DNA of 19,032 nt from Caldilineae bacterium (GTDB taxonomy: Bacteria; Chloroflexota; Anaerolineae; JAAEKA01), in NCBI GenBank assembly GCA_020634555.1, contig JACKBK010000049.1, positions 1-19,032 of the forward strand, in the 5' to 3' direction. The notes beneath the pieces were generated by a model. The model had not been told where the DNA came from and did not search any database. It worked only from the letters and a program-made list of their open reading frames with translations. A program made the translations under genes and the position numbers. Numbering within the stretch: position 1 is the first letter of the stretch; the number at the start of each line of letters is the position of its first letter. Positions 12,896 to 19,032 of this stretch are shown piece after piece.

Positions 12896-13789
12896 CTACT
12901 GAGAATTGTTGTCAATGGTAACGGATGCCGACGCGCGTGGCGTGCGGCCCACGGCGGCCAGAATCTGGTCGAGGGCTGCCTCAGCGGCCGCGACACCTGC
13001 AGCCATGGCGTCCTGCAAACGGTTGAACCCCAGCAGCACGTCAATGTCTGATGCCACAGGCGGACGCAACAGAACATCCGGCGGCCACTGCTGCAAGCGC
13101 GCCTCAGTCGCTGCCGAAGTCATGATCATGACGACGTGCCACAGATCACGATAGGCGCGCAGGACACGCTTTGGCCGCAGGGGCGCGACTACCGGCGGTT
13201 CTCCCGGCACATTCTGGGTAAAACTGGGCAACACATCAACAGCGATGACTACATCAGCGCCCATCTTTCGCGCCACGTCCACCGGTACATTGTTGAGCAT
13301 TCCGCCGTCAACCAAATGCAGCGGGCCGATCTCCACCGGTTTGAACACACCAGGGACGGAGATAGTTGCGCGCACTGCATCGGCGACCCGTCCGCTGTTG
13401 AGCACTACCTCTCTACCGGTGTTAAGATCGACTGCCACCATCGACAGCGGCCGGCGCAGATCCGAGAACTTCGTCTCGAGACCGATGATTTCTGCGATGT
13501 AGTCGTAGATGCGAGCGCCGCGCACGATGCCTGTCTGGGACAGATTGACGTCGACGACCCTGATCATGTCGGCGCGCCCGCTGGTTGCCTTGACCGCCTC
13601 CGCTTCCATCTGTTCCGACGAGAGGCCGGCCGCGTACATGGCGCCGATCACGCCGCCCATGCTAGTGCCGGCCACCAGCCGCGGGAAGATGCCCTCCCGC
13701 TCCAGCACCTTCAATACGCCGATGTGGGCCAACCCGCGCGCGCCACCACCACCCAGCGCGATTCCTACAACAGGCGCGAAGTCACTCAT
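12896..13789 (-). CDS. Patatin-like phospholipase (RssA/NTE family)
   Basis: The 297-residue product has the full patatin set: oxyanion-hole GGGGARG (13-19), nucleophile elbow GTSMGG with Ser43, and the catalytic Asp161 in DGGMLNN. The pattern GVLKVLEREGI after the glycine loop and ISVPGVFKPVEI before the Asp are typical of the bacterial RssA/YlbK group. It should be a serine lipid acyl hydrolase acting on membrane phospholipids, using a Ser-Asp dyad. No signal peptide is seen, so it is cytoplasmic or membrane-associated. The C-terminal 60 residues are alanine-rich and have no motif. The gene starts at ATG 13789 just downstream of the HdeD terminator and is the first of a possible run with the YvlD-type and UbiB genes. 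Confidence 0.93.
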   Translation of the reverse strand: MSDFAPVVGIALGGGGARGLAHIGVLKVLEREGIFPRLVAGTSMGGVIGAMYAAGLSSEQMEAEAVKATSGRADMIRVVDVNLSQTGIVRGARIYDYIAEIIGLETKFSDLRRPLSMVAVDLNTGREVVLNSGRVADAVRATISVPGVFKPVEIGPLHLVDGGMLNNVPVDVARKMGADVVIAVDVLPSFTQNVPGEPPVVAPLRPKRVLRAYRDLWHVVMIMTSAATEARLQQWPPDVLLRPPVASDIDVLLGFNRLQDAMAAGVAAAEAALDQILAAVGRTPRASASVTIDNNSQ

Positions 13790-13826
13790 TTGATCTGCTC
13801 AATAGATGGAACATGGGGAAAAAGAA

Positions 13827-13864
13827 ACGAGGAGAAAGCCACCATACGGAGACTTTCTCCTCGT
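13827..13864 (-). terminator. Rho-independent terminator of the HdeD gene
   Basis: ACGAGGAGAAAG (13827-13838) and CTTTCTCCTCGT (13853-13864) form a perfect 12-bp stem with a 14-base loop, 31 bases after the HdeD stop. In the minus direction the stem is followed at once by TTTCTTTTTCCCC, a good T-run. This separates HdeD from the patatin gene. Confidence 0.8.
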
Positions 13865-13895
13865 CAATTTACATTCCAGCCCCTCGCCAATCTTA

Positions 13896-14450
13896 CTATC
13901 TGGCGCGGAACGCAGCCACCAGCAAGACGATACCGCCAAAGATAAACAGAATACCCAGAGCGATTGGCAACGATGCCGCCGCGATCGCCGTGTTGCCCAA
14001 AATGAGCAGACCGAACAAGATGCCGATGACACCCATGACGCCGGCTCCCCAACCGCCGCCGCGGAAGGCTGCGATCAGAGCGACGATGCCGTAGATGATG
14101 GCCATGAAGCCGATCACCCAGGCGAAAGCCAGACCGACAGCGAAGGTCGTGCCGAGCATGGTCGCCAGGTCAGAGCCTCCACCAAGAAAACCGCTTACGA
14201 TCACGCCGCCAGCCAGCAAAGCGATGATGCCCACAAAGAGCTTCCAGCCCCATGCAGTACGGTCACGGAACAGGCTGACCAGATCGAGAATGCCGATGAT
14301 GATCCAGTAGATACCCAGCGCCAGAACCAAGGCTCCTGCTGTCTTGATCGGATTTACCAGCAACAAGAGACCAAGGATGATGGCGAGGATACCTTCCACC
14401 AGAATAATCCACCATTTGGTGGAATCTTTGGGTGCAGCAGTCGCAGCCAT
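13896..14450 (-). CDS. HdeD family (DUF308) membrane protein
   Basis: The 184-residue product is six closely spaced hydrophobic helices with short loops, in the tandem pattern of DUF308/HdeD: WWIILVEGILAIILGLLLLVNP in the first helix pair (split here: WWIILVEGIL then AIILGLLLLVNP), IYWIIIGILDLVSLFRDR, and repeats of G-I-x-x-L-x-G-L-L in later helices. Members are inner-membrane proteins linked to acid resistance in E. coli, with unknown mechanism. AGGAG lies 7 bases before ATG 14450. A strong promoter lies about 100 bases upstream and a clear terminator lies downstream, so this is a single-gene transcript that is probably well expressed. Confidence 0.92.
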   Translation of the reverse strand: MAATAAPKDSTKWWIILVEGILAIILGLLLLVNPIKTAGALVLALGIYWIIIGILDLVSLFRDRTAWGWKLFVGIIALLAGGVIVSGFLGGGSDLATMLGTTFAVGLAFAWVIGFMAIIYGIVALIAAFRGGGWGAGVMGVIGILFGLLILGNTAIAAASLPIALGILFIFGGIVLLVAAFRAR

Positions 14451-14551
14451 AGTATTACTCCTTTTCGAACCTGAATGATAGAAACAATATTCGGGACAAG
14501 GACGCCCAACAGATGCTGTCAGGAACCATGCCTCCGAGAGACGTTGTGTGC

Positions 14552-14581
14552 ATTATACTGCAAGTTGCCGGTTTTTGGCAA
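14552..14581 (-). promoter_or_regulatory. Promoter of the HdeD gene
   Basis: On the minus strand TTGCCA (14581-14576), 18-base spacer, TATAAT (14557-14552): a perfect -10 box and a five-of-six -35 box. The start would be near 14545, giving a leader of about 95 bases. The -35 box and part of the spacer form a small palindrome, TTGCC/GGCAA (14564-14568 and 14577-14581), which could be an operator. Confidence 0.7.
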
Positions 14582-14612
14582 TTCTCTTGAAAATGTCACG
14601 CCTGCTCGAACG

Positions 14613-15590
14613 TCAGGATGTGAAGCGGGTTTGAATGTAGCGGGTAGCCTTGCTGACCGGCAGTGGCTGGCTGGAGTTGCCGGTGCGAATGTAAAACTCC
14701 TCCTTGCCTTTGAAGTTAAGGTAGCAGGGGATCGGCGACGGCCGGGCCAGCGCCACAGCAACGACGACTCTTTCGATCTCCTCAAAAACCAAATCCACGT
14801 TGTAGCGCAGTTCGGCGCCGATCAACTGGTTGAAGGCCATGTTGAACGCGTTTTCCCAGCCGTCAACATTCTTCTTCGGCAAGCCGGTGTAGTCCTGCTC
14901 GATACCCAGCGGCTGGCCATCATCGCTGACACCGATCAACAGCACGCCGCCGGCCGTGTTCATGAACGCAACGAGGCTCTTCATCACCGGCTCGTACAGG
15001 TCCTTGTTCACCACCGCGCGCCGGTAGTCCCAAAGCAGGCTGGACTTGAACTCAACCTGGTTGTTTTCGCCGAGAGTTATCAACTCCGCGGCAGAGGACA
15101 ACGCGGGCATCTGGCCGGCAGTCAGCGCCTGGTCCACCAATTCCTGGATGCGTTCAACGTATTGCGCCGGGTTCGGGATGTTTCTGAGACGCGCGGTCGC
15201 CTGGTTGGCAGATGTGATGATCAAATCGCCGTAGTCCAGTCGCCGCCCCAGCGGACCAAAGTGGAGTTCGATGCCAGTAATCAGCGGTGTTTTTACTATA
15301 GAAGTGGCGCCGCCGAAGCTGGCCCGCCGATGCACAATCTCCTGTGCGGTCACTTTGTACGACGTGTAGTACCAGGATGCGAAGAGCACGGCCACGATCA
15401 CGAACTGCACGAAGGCCAGAATCAACAGCAGCAACAGCGCAAAGGAAGGGACGACACTGGCAAGTCCTGAGTTCTGGTACTGTTGTTCCACACCGAACAA
15501 GAGGGCCAGGATCGACGGCAGGAAGGCGAAAACCAGCGTGATAACGGCAACGCGCTTCAAGAAAACGAAGGGAGTCGGGCGAATAATCAT
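14613..15590 (-). CDS. Membrane protein with bPH2-like domain fused to a Schlafen/AlbA_2 domain
   Basis: The 325-residue product starts with two membrane helices (about 13-33 and 47-70). A bacterial PH-like (bPH2/DUF304) segment follows (about 73-147: YYTSYKVTAQEIVHRR, ITGIELHFGPLGRRLDYGDLII, IPNPAQYVERIQELV). The C-terminal half (about 167-320) is an AlbA_2/Schlafen-type domain: ENNQVEFKSSL (175-185), AFMNTAGGVLLIGVSDDGQPLGI (208-230, quoted in parts: AFMNTAGG, LLIGVSDDG), and FYIRTGNSSQPLP (299-311). AlbA_2 domains bind nucleotides or nucleic acid and usually occur in soluble regulators, so a membrane-tethered version is unusual. The cytoplasmic side is the likely location of both domains. 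ATG 15590 has a poor ribosome binding site. It follows the terminator of the DUF1269 gene by 27 bases; I see no clear promoter. Confidence 0.85.
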   Translation of the reverse strand: MIIRPTPFVFLKRVAVITLVFAFLPSILALLFGVEQQYQNSGLASVVPSFALLLLLILAFVQFVIVAVLFASWYYTSYKVTAQEIVHRRASFGGATSIVKTPLITGIELHFGPLGRRLDYGDLIITSANQATARLRNIPNPAQYVERIQELVDQALTAGQMPALSSAAELITLGENNQVEFKSSLLWDYRRAVVNKDLYEPVMKSLVAFMNTAGGVLLIGVSDDGQPLGIEQDYTGLPKKNVDGWENAFNMAFNQLIGAELRYNVDLVFEEIERVVVAVALARPSPIPCYLNFKGKEEFYIRTGNSSQPLPVSKATRYIQTRFTS

Positions 15591-15617
15591 TGAGCAACGG
15601 CTAGAAACATGTCAAAT

Positions 15618-15645
15618 AAGAGCTGCTGGTTGGCCAGCAGCTCTT
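15618..15645 (-). terminator. Terminator hairpin of the DUF1269 gene
   Basis: AAGAGCTGCTGG (15618-15629) and CCAGCAGCTCTT (15634-15645) form a perfect 12-bp stem with a four-base loop, 54 bases after the DUF1269 stop. In the minus direction the stem ends CTCTT and is followed by ATTTGAC, a modest T-rich tract. Some read-through into the bPH2-AlbA_2 gene is possible. Confidence 0.65.
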
Positions 15646-15699
15646 GTAGATTCCCGGATCGCACCTATCACCCTCTGGAGAGTGAGCATTCTTCCTGTA

Positions 15700-16236
15700 T
15701 TAGTCGATCTTCGCTTCCAGCGTCGCCCGCTCGGCCGGGCTGAGACCGCTGTCCTCGCCCTCGACGCGGGCGCGCAACGATGCCTCGACATCCGCAGGCA
15801 GGGAGGTTTGATAAACATGTCCCTTGTGCTGGCTCAACATGCTCATGACGGCGGTTGCGTTGGCGTCCTGGACAATCACAAAGAGCGCCGACTGGCCGTT
15901 CTCCAGCGACTCGCCGACTTCTTTGACGAAGCTCTTCTGGATGCCGTGATCAGTGGCCGCGCCGACGGCCGCGCCGGCCAGCGCGCCGATAACGATTCCC
16001 CCAATCGGAAAAATAATGCCGGCGATCAACAGACCCAGCCCACCGCCAATCGCCGCGCCCCACTTCACACCTTTGTCCAGCTCGTTGTGGACGCTGAGCT
16101 TGCCATCGTCGCCCCGGCTGACCATCGCCGCGTCTTCGACCTTGACCAAGCCCTGATCAGACAACTGTTTGATGGCCTTGCGGACCTCCGCAGCCGTGGC
16201 CGCGTCATCATACTTGATTACCACCAGATTCGACAT
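15700..16236 (-). CDS. DUF1269 family glycine-zipper membrane protein
   Basis: The 178-residue product fits DUF1269 well: N-terminal alpha/beta half (LVVIKYDDAATAAEVRKAI, 4-22; VKVEDAAMVSR), a central glycine/alanine zipper of about 40 residues (GAAIGGGLGLLIAGIIFPIG ... GALAGAAVGAATD), then a second half SALFVIVQDANATAVMSML and a conserved-looking TSLPADVEASLRA tail. Function is unknown; members are often stress-induced and membrane-associated. An ideal AGGAGG lies 6 bases before ATG 16236, and a strong promoter lies about 80 bases upstream, so it should be well expressed. It shares its layout with the gene at 3312-3845. Confidence 0.9.
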   Translation of the reverse strand: MSNLVVIKYDDAATAAEVRKAIKQLSDQGLVKVEDAAMVSRGDDGKLSVHNELDKGVKWGAAIGGGLGLLIAGIIFPIGGIVIGALAGAAVGAATDHGIQKSFVKEVGESLENGQSALFVIVQDANATAVMSMLSQHKGHVYQTSLPADVEASLRARVEGEDSGLSPAERATLEAKID

Positions 16237-16316
16237 TTTTTGCCTCCTGTTTTTGTGTTGCCAATGCCGGTAGGTTTCAGGCGCCGGCGTGTTTCATTCT
16301 CGATGCTGCCAGCAAA

Positions 16317-16345
16317 ATCATACCACACACCGGGCTACATGCCAA
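16317..16345 (-). promoter_or_regulatory. Promoter of the DUF1269 gene
   Basis: On the minus strand TTGGCA (16345-16340), 17-base spacer, TATGAT (16322-16317): five of six matches in each box with ideal spacing. The start would be near 16310, leaving a leader of about 74 bases that ends in the AGGAGG ribosome binding site. Confidence 0.65.
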
Positions 16346-16407
16346 CCGCCGCAGATCATTTGCTCCAGGACTTCTCGATCCGCGCCTCTGTGGGCAGCAA
16401 CGACCGC

Positions 16408-16902
16408 TTAAGCCGCCTCGTCTGCCAGCGCCAGCACCATGCGATGGCGCCTGTCGGTGAAACCGCAGCGGCGATAGAACCCGATGGCGCCGGCGTTGAA
16501 CGCCTGCACATCGAGAGTGATGTTGTCCGCGCGGTTGCTGCGGCCGATCTCAATCAACTCATCCAGCAGCAGCCGGCCATAGCCGTGACCGCGCTGCCGC
16601 TCGGTCACGCCAAACTGATCGACATACAACGTCAGGTACGCCGGCTGGTAGATATTGGCGAAGTTTCTGATCAGCGCCGCCGAGGCATACGCCACTGCCT
16701 CGCCCTCCACCGTACCAAGCAGGATGAAGCAGTCGTGGTCCGGCAGCAGGCTGGCAAACCAGCGCGCCGTCTCGGCGACGAACCGGCGGCCCGGCTGCTT
16801 GTAACGGTGCGGCTCCGCCGCGGCGTGCAACGCCTGCACCTCAGCGCACAGCCGTGCCACTGCCGTCGTATCGTCCCCGGGAAACAGGCGTTTGATCTGC
16901 AT
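16408..16902 (-). CDS. GNAT family N-acetyltransferase
   Basis: The 164-residue product has a GNAT fold: the N-terminal strand-helix (MQIKRLFPGD), central strands (FILLGTVEGEAVAYASAAL, LTLYVDQFGV), the acetyl-CoA pyrophosphate-binding loop RQRGHGYGRLLLDEL (102-116, Q/RxxGxG), and a C-terminal AFNAGAIGFYRRCGF (133-147), the usual last helix and strand. The acyl acceptor cannot be read. The start is ATG 16902 with GAGG four bases upstream. It lies 70 bases after the tandem GNAT gene on the same strand and may share the kynureninase transcript. Confidence 0.92.
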   Translation of the reverse strand: MQIKRLFPGDDTTAVARLCAEVQALHAAAEPHRYKQPGRRFVAETARWFASLLPDHDCFILLGTVEGEAVAYASAALIRNFANIYQPAYLTLYVDQFGVTERQRGHGYGRLLLDELIEIGRSNRADNITLDVQAFNAGAIGFYRRCGFTDRRHRMVLALADEAA

Positions 16903-16972
16903 ATTACCTCTGTCCCGTCACGCGAAGTTTGCACCGGCCATTCGTTGTTTCCATTCGCGTGTTATCCCTGCG

Positions 16973-17977
16973 TCACCTGCCGCGCGCCCACGCAATGCGC
17001 TGGTCGATACGCCGCACCAGTCTGTAAGCCACCGGTTGGTAGCCCTGACTTTGCCAAAAATTGGCGGCCAGCAGATTAGCGCTACGCCAATCGGTCTCCA
17101 ATATTGGATAGCCCTCTGCCCGCGCCGCAGCCAGAACAGCGCGCGACAACGCCGTGCTGATCCCGCGCCCGCGATAGTCCGGCAGCGTGCCGGCCACGCT
17201 CATAGTTGCGCTGTCCTGCGGTACCAGCAGGTCATGGTCGCTGGTCTCGTGCGGCCAGTAGCCCTGCGATCCGGCAACCTGGCCGTCGACGAAGGCCAGA
17301 AACATGGTCACATCCTTTTCATCCACCAGCTCTGCCCAGCCGTCCTCCTGTTCGGACACCATCTCCGGCAACATGATAGCCCAGACAGGCGGCCCAATGT
17401 GCTGGCGCCAGATGACGCTGGACATGGTGCGCAGCGCCTCCTTGTCATCAGGGCCGGCGCGCCGGATCTCGACGCTGGCTGGGGCGCGCGGCGGCGCCGG
17501 ATCGACCGCGGCCAGCGATTGCAGCGCCTGCACCTGCTCGATGCCGAAGCTCAGCGAGTACCAGGCGTCCAGCAAGGCGCGGTCGGCCAGCGGCATCAGC
17601 GCAAAGTGAAAGAAGATGCCCTGCTCGACCCACGGTGTGGCCAGCGCGGCGTACAGCGACCGCACCAGGTCGTGGGTTTCTGCCGGGTCGGTAGCGCAGC
17701 CAGCCGGCCGCACCCAGGCACTGCGTCCCCAGAGCGTGTCGATGGTTGGCCGGCCCAGCATGTACCCCATCAACTGACTGTCGCGGACCGCCGCCACACC
17801 GGTCGTGCCGGATTGTTCCAGCGTTGCCGAAACCGCGGCAGCGGCAGCGGCTGGCGCCTCGAAGCCGGCAGGCAGGTCGGGCAGCGTCGCGCGGTCGCGC
17901 CGGTGGCGCTGCGCCAGCAGCCGGCCGGCGTCAGCCACCATTTCATTCTCGAACGGAACAATCTCGAAGCGATTCAT
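16973..17977 (-). CDS. Tandem GNAT-domain N-acetyltransferase
   Basis: The 334-residue product is about twice the length of a single GNAT domain. The C-terminal half (about 165-325) is canonical: VEIRRAGPDDKEALRTM, MFLAFVDGQVAGSQGYW, and the acetyl-CoA loop PDYRGRGISTALSRAVL, then TDWRSANLLAANFWQSQGY. The N-terminal half (1-160) starts like a GNAT (FEIVPFENEMVADAGRLLA, GVAAVRDSQLMGYML) but lacks a clear Q/RxxGxG loop, so it is probably a degenerate, non-catalytic copy. GGAGG lies just before ATG 17977, and the start overlaps the kynureninase stop as ATGA, so the two are translationally coupled. The substrate is unknown; a link to tryptophan or kynurenine breakdown products is speculation. Confidence 0.88.
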   Translation of the reverse strand: MNRFEIVPFENEMVADAGRLLAQRHRRDRATLPDLPAGFEAPAAAAAAVSATLEQSGTTGVAAVRDSQLMGYMLGRPTIDTLWGRSAWVRPAGCATDPAETHDLVRSLYAALATPWVEQGIFFHFALMPLADRALLDAWYSLSFGIEQVQALQSLAAVDPAPPRAPASVEIRRAGPDDKEALRTMSSVIWRQHIGPPVWAIMLPEMVSEQEDGWAELVDEKDVTMFLAFVDGQVAGSQGYWPHETSDHDLLVPQDSATMSVAGTLPDYRGRGISTALSRAVLAAARAEGYPILETDWRSANLLAANFWQSQGYQPVAYRLVRRIDQRIAWARGR

Positions 17978-19032
17978 GTCACCTCCGGCGCACGGTCGTA
18001 TTTCCTGTAAAGTCCGGCTGTCACAACATCCGCCAGCCGGCGCACGGTCTCATGAACATCGGCAAAGGACGTGTAAAGCGGCGCGATGCCCAGCCGGATA
18101 TTGTCGGGCGCCCGGAAGTCGGGCAGCACCTTCAGCTCCTCGATCAACGCCATGTCGATGCGCAACCCCTCGGCGTGGCCCAGGCTGATATGCGAGCCGC
18201 GGCGCATCGGATCGCGCGGCGAGTTAAGCGTGTAGCCCAGCGGCGCGAGCGACGTCTCCCACAATCCGATCAGGTATTCGGTCTGGCGCTGCGATTTGGC
18301 GCGCAGCGCGTCGATCCCGGCCTCCAGCAGCAGGTCCACCGCCGGCTCGATCAGCACTGTGGACAGCATCGGCTGCGTGCCGGTCAGAAAGCGGCGGATT
18401 CCGTCCACCGGCTGGTAGTCGAGGTCGAAACCGAACGGGCGTCCCTGTCCCCACCAGCCGCTGATGGGGTTGAAAAGCTGCTCTTGCAAGTCGCGGCGGA
18501 CGTACAGGAACGCCGGCGCGCCAGGCCCGCCGTTGAGGTACTTATAGGTACAGCCGATAGCCAGATCCGCGCCCGCGCCGTTCAGATCAACCGGCACCGA
18601 CCCAACCGCGTGGCTGAGGTCCCACAGTGTCAGCGCGCCGGCCGCATGAGCCGCCGCAGTCAACGCCGACATGTCGTAGAGGTAGCCGCTCTTGAAGACC
18701 ACGTGCGACAAGGTCAGCAGCGCCGTGTCACCATCCAGCCGCGCCGAGATTGCGTCTTCAGGACCGTGGATGCCATCGGGCGACGGCACCACATCGATGC
18801 GGTGCTGACTGCCCAGCAGATCGGTAATTCCTTGCAGGATGTAGAGGTCCGAGGGAAAGTTCAGGTCATCGGTGATGATCGTCCGGCGGCCGGGCCGGGC
18901 GCGCAGGGCAGCCACGGCCAGCTTGAACAGGTTGACCGACGTCGAGTCGGCGACGATCACCTCGTCCGGCTGCGCGCCGATGAGACGCGCGATCTTGGCG
19001 CCGATACGCTCAGCCGCCGTCCACCAACCCTC
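17974..19032 (-). CDS. kynU: Kynureninase (partial, N-terminus off the right edge)
   Basis: The frame is open to the window edge; 352 residues are visible and about 50-70 are missing from the N-terminus. The visible part begins EGWWTAAERIGAKIARLIGA, then DEVIVADSTSVNLFKL, the typical start of the PLP-binding fold of kynureninase. Further on come TLWDLSHAVGSVPVDLN (cofactor-binding Asp and the SHAxG segment), the Schiff-base lysine in CTYKYLNGGPGAP (Lys codon 18543-18541), and GWWGQGRPFGFD. The enzyme (EC 3.7.1.3) cleaves kynurenine to anthranilate and alanine, or 3-hydroxykynurenine to 3-hydroxyanthranilate, in tryptophan breakdown. It is the first visible gene of a run with two GNAT genes. 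No other kynurenine pathway gene is in the window. Confidence 0.95.
   Translation of the reverse strand, partial: EGWWTAAERIGAKIARLIGAQPDEVIVADSTSVNLFKLAVAALRARPGRRTIITDDLNFPSDLYILQGITDLLGSQHRIDVVPSPDGIHGPEDAISARLDGDTALLTLSHVVFKSGYLYDMSALTAAAHAAGALTLWDLSHAVGSVPVDLNGAGADLAIGCTYKYLNGGPGAPAFLYVRRDLQEQLFNPISGWWGQGRPFGFDLDYQPVDGIRRFLTGTQPMLSTVLIEPAVDLLLEAGIDALRAKSQRQTEYLIGLWETSLAPLGYTLNSPRDPMRRGSHISLGHAEGLRIDMALIEELKVLPDFRAPDNIRLGIAPLYTSFADVHETVRRLADVVTAGLYRKYDRAPEVT

Noticed and set aside
15538..17079. 513-codon open frame on the plus strand
   Set aside because: It is antisense to the DUF1269 and GNAT genes, which have clear family motifs, ribosome sites and (for DUF1269) a promoter and terminator. 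The plus product has no recognisable domain; long antisense frames are common in high-GC DNA.

Overview
The window is high-GC bacterial DNA, densely coded, with 14 protein genes read complete and two cut by the window edges. No rRNA, tRNA, CRISPR array, insertion sequence or phage module is visible. The gene types point to a Chloroflexota-like bacterium (Anaerolineae/Caldilineae style): a membrane-anchored SH3b-PA14-PKD-PKD-META protein, two DUF1269 glycine-zipper proteins, a LURP-one-related protein, HdeD, a bPH2-AlbA_2 fusion, a YvlD-type membrane protein and a kynureninase. This taxonomic guess is inference from gene content only.

Layout. (1) 1-1621, minus strand: a three-gene operon, selW-like gene -> family 2 glycosyltransferase -> flippase-like membrane protein (cut by the left edge). 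The first gene is the most notable item here. It is a 77-residue Rdx/SelW-family protein whose CxxU redox motif contains an in-frame UGA, followed at the right distance by a 6-bp hairpin with a GGA loop that fits a bacterial SECIS element. An annotation pipeline that treats every UGA as stop would miss or truncate it. (2) 1786-4524, plus strand: a CLC-type chloride channel/transporter, a DUF1269-like glycine-zipper protein and a LURP-one-related protein, each with its own good ribosome binding site and a recognisable promoter. (3) 4566-4727: hairpins between convergent transcripts. (4) 4709-13789, minus strand: patatin-like phospholipase, YvlD-type membrane protein, UbiB/ABC1 atypical kinase, an 84-residue two-TM protein, the large surface protein and a P-type Ca2+-ATPase. 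The ATPase start has no ribosome binding site of its own, but overlaps the stop of a 21-codon leader ORF that begins inside a perfect 19-bp hairpin. (5) 13827-16345, minus strand: HdeD (DUF308), bPH2-AlbA_2 protein and a second DUF1269 protein, with strong promoters upstream of HdeD and DUF1269 and terminator hairpins after both. (6) 16408-19032, minus strand: kynureninase (cut by the right edge), a tandem GNAT protein overlapping it by 4 bases, and a second GNAT.

How the genes may work together. Regions 2, 4 and 5 are rich in membrane and envelope-stress type proteins: ion transport (CLC, Ca2+-ATPase), lipid hydrolysis (patatin), isoprenoid-quinone/lipid-associated kinase (UbiB), and small membrane stress proteins (HdeD, two DUF1269, YvlD). 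This looks like an envelope-maintenance neighbourhood, but co-regulation is not proven by sequence. Five of six promoter candidates have a -35 box of the form TTGGCA/TTGCCA/TTGGAC and near-consensus -10 boxes, so most are probably ordinary housekeeping-sigma promoters. The longest stretch without a gene is 9683-9965 (283 bases), which holds only a weak inverted repeat (9810-9816/9829-9835) and nothing else I can name.
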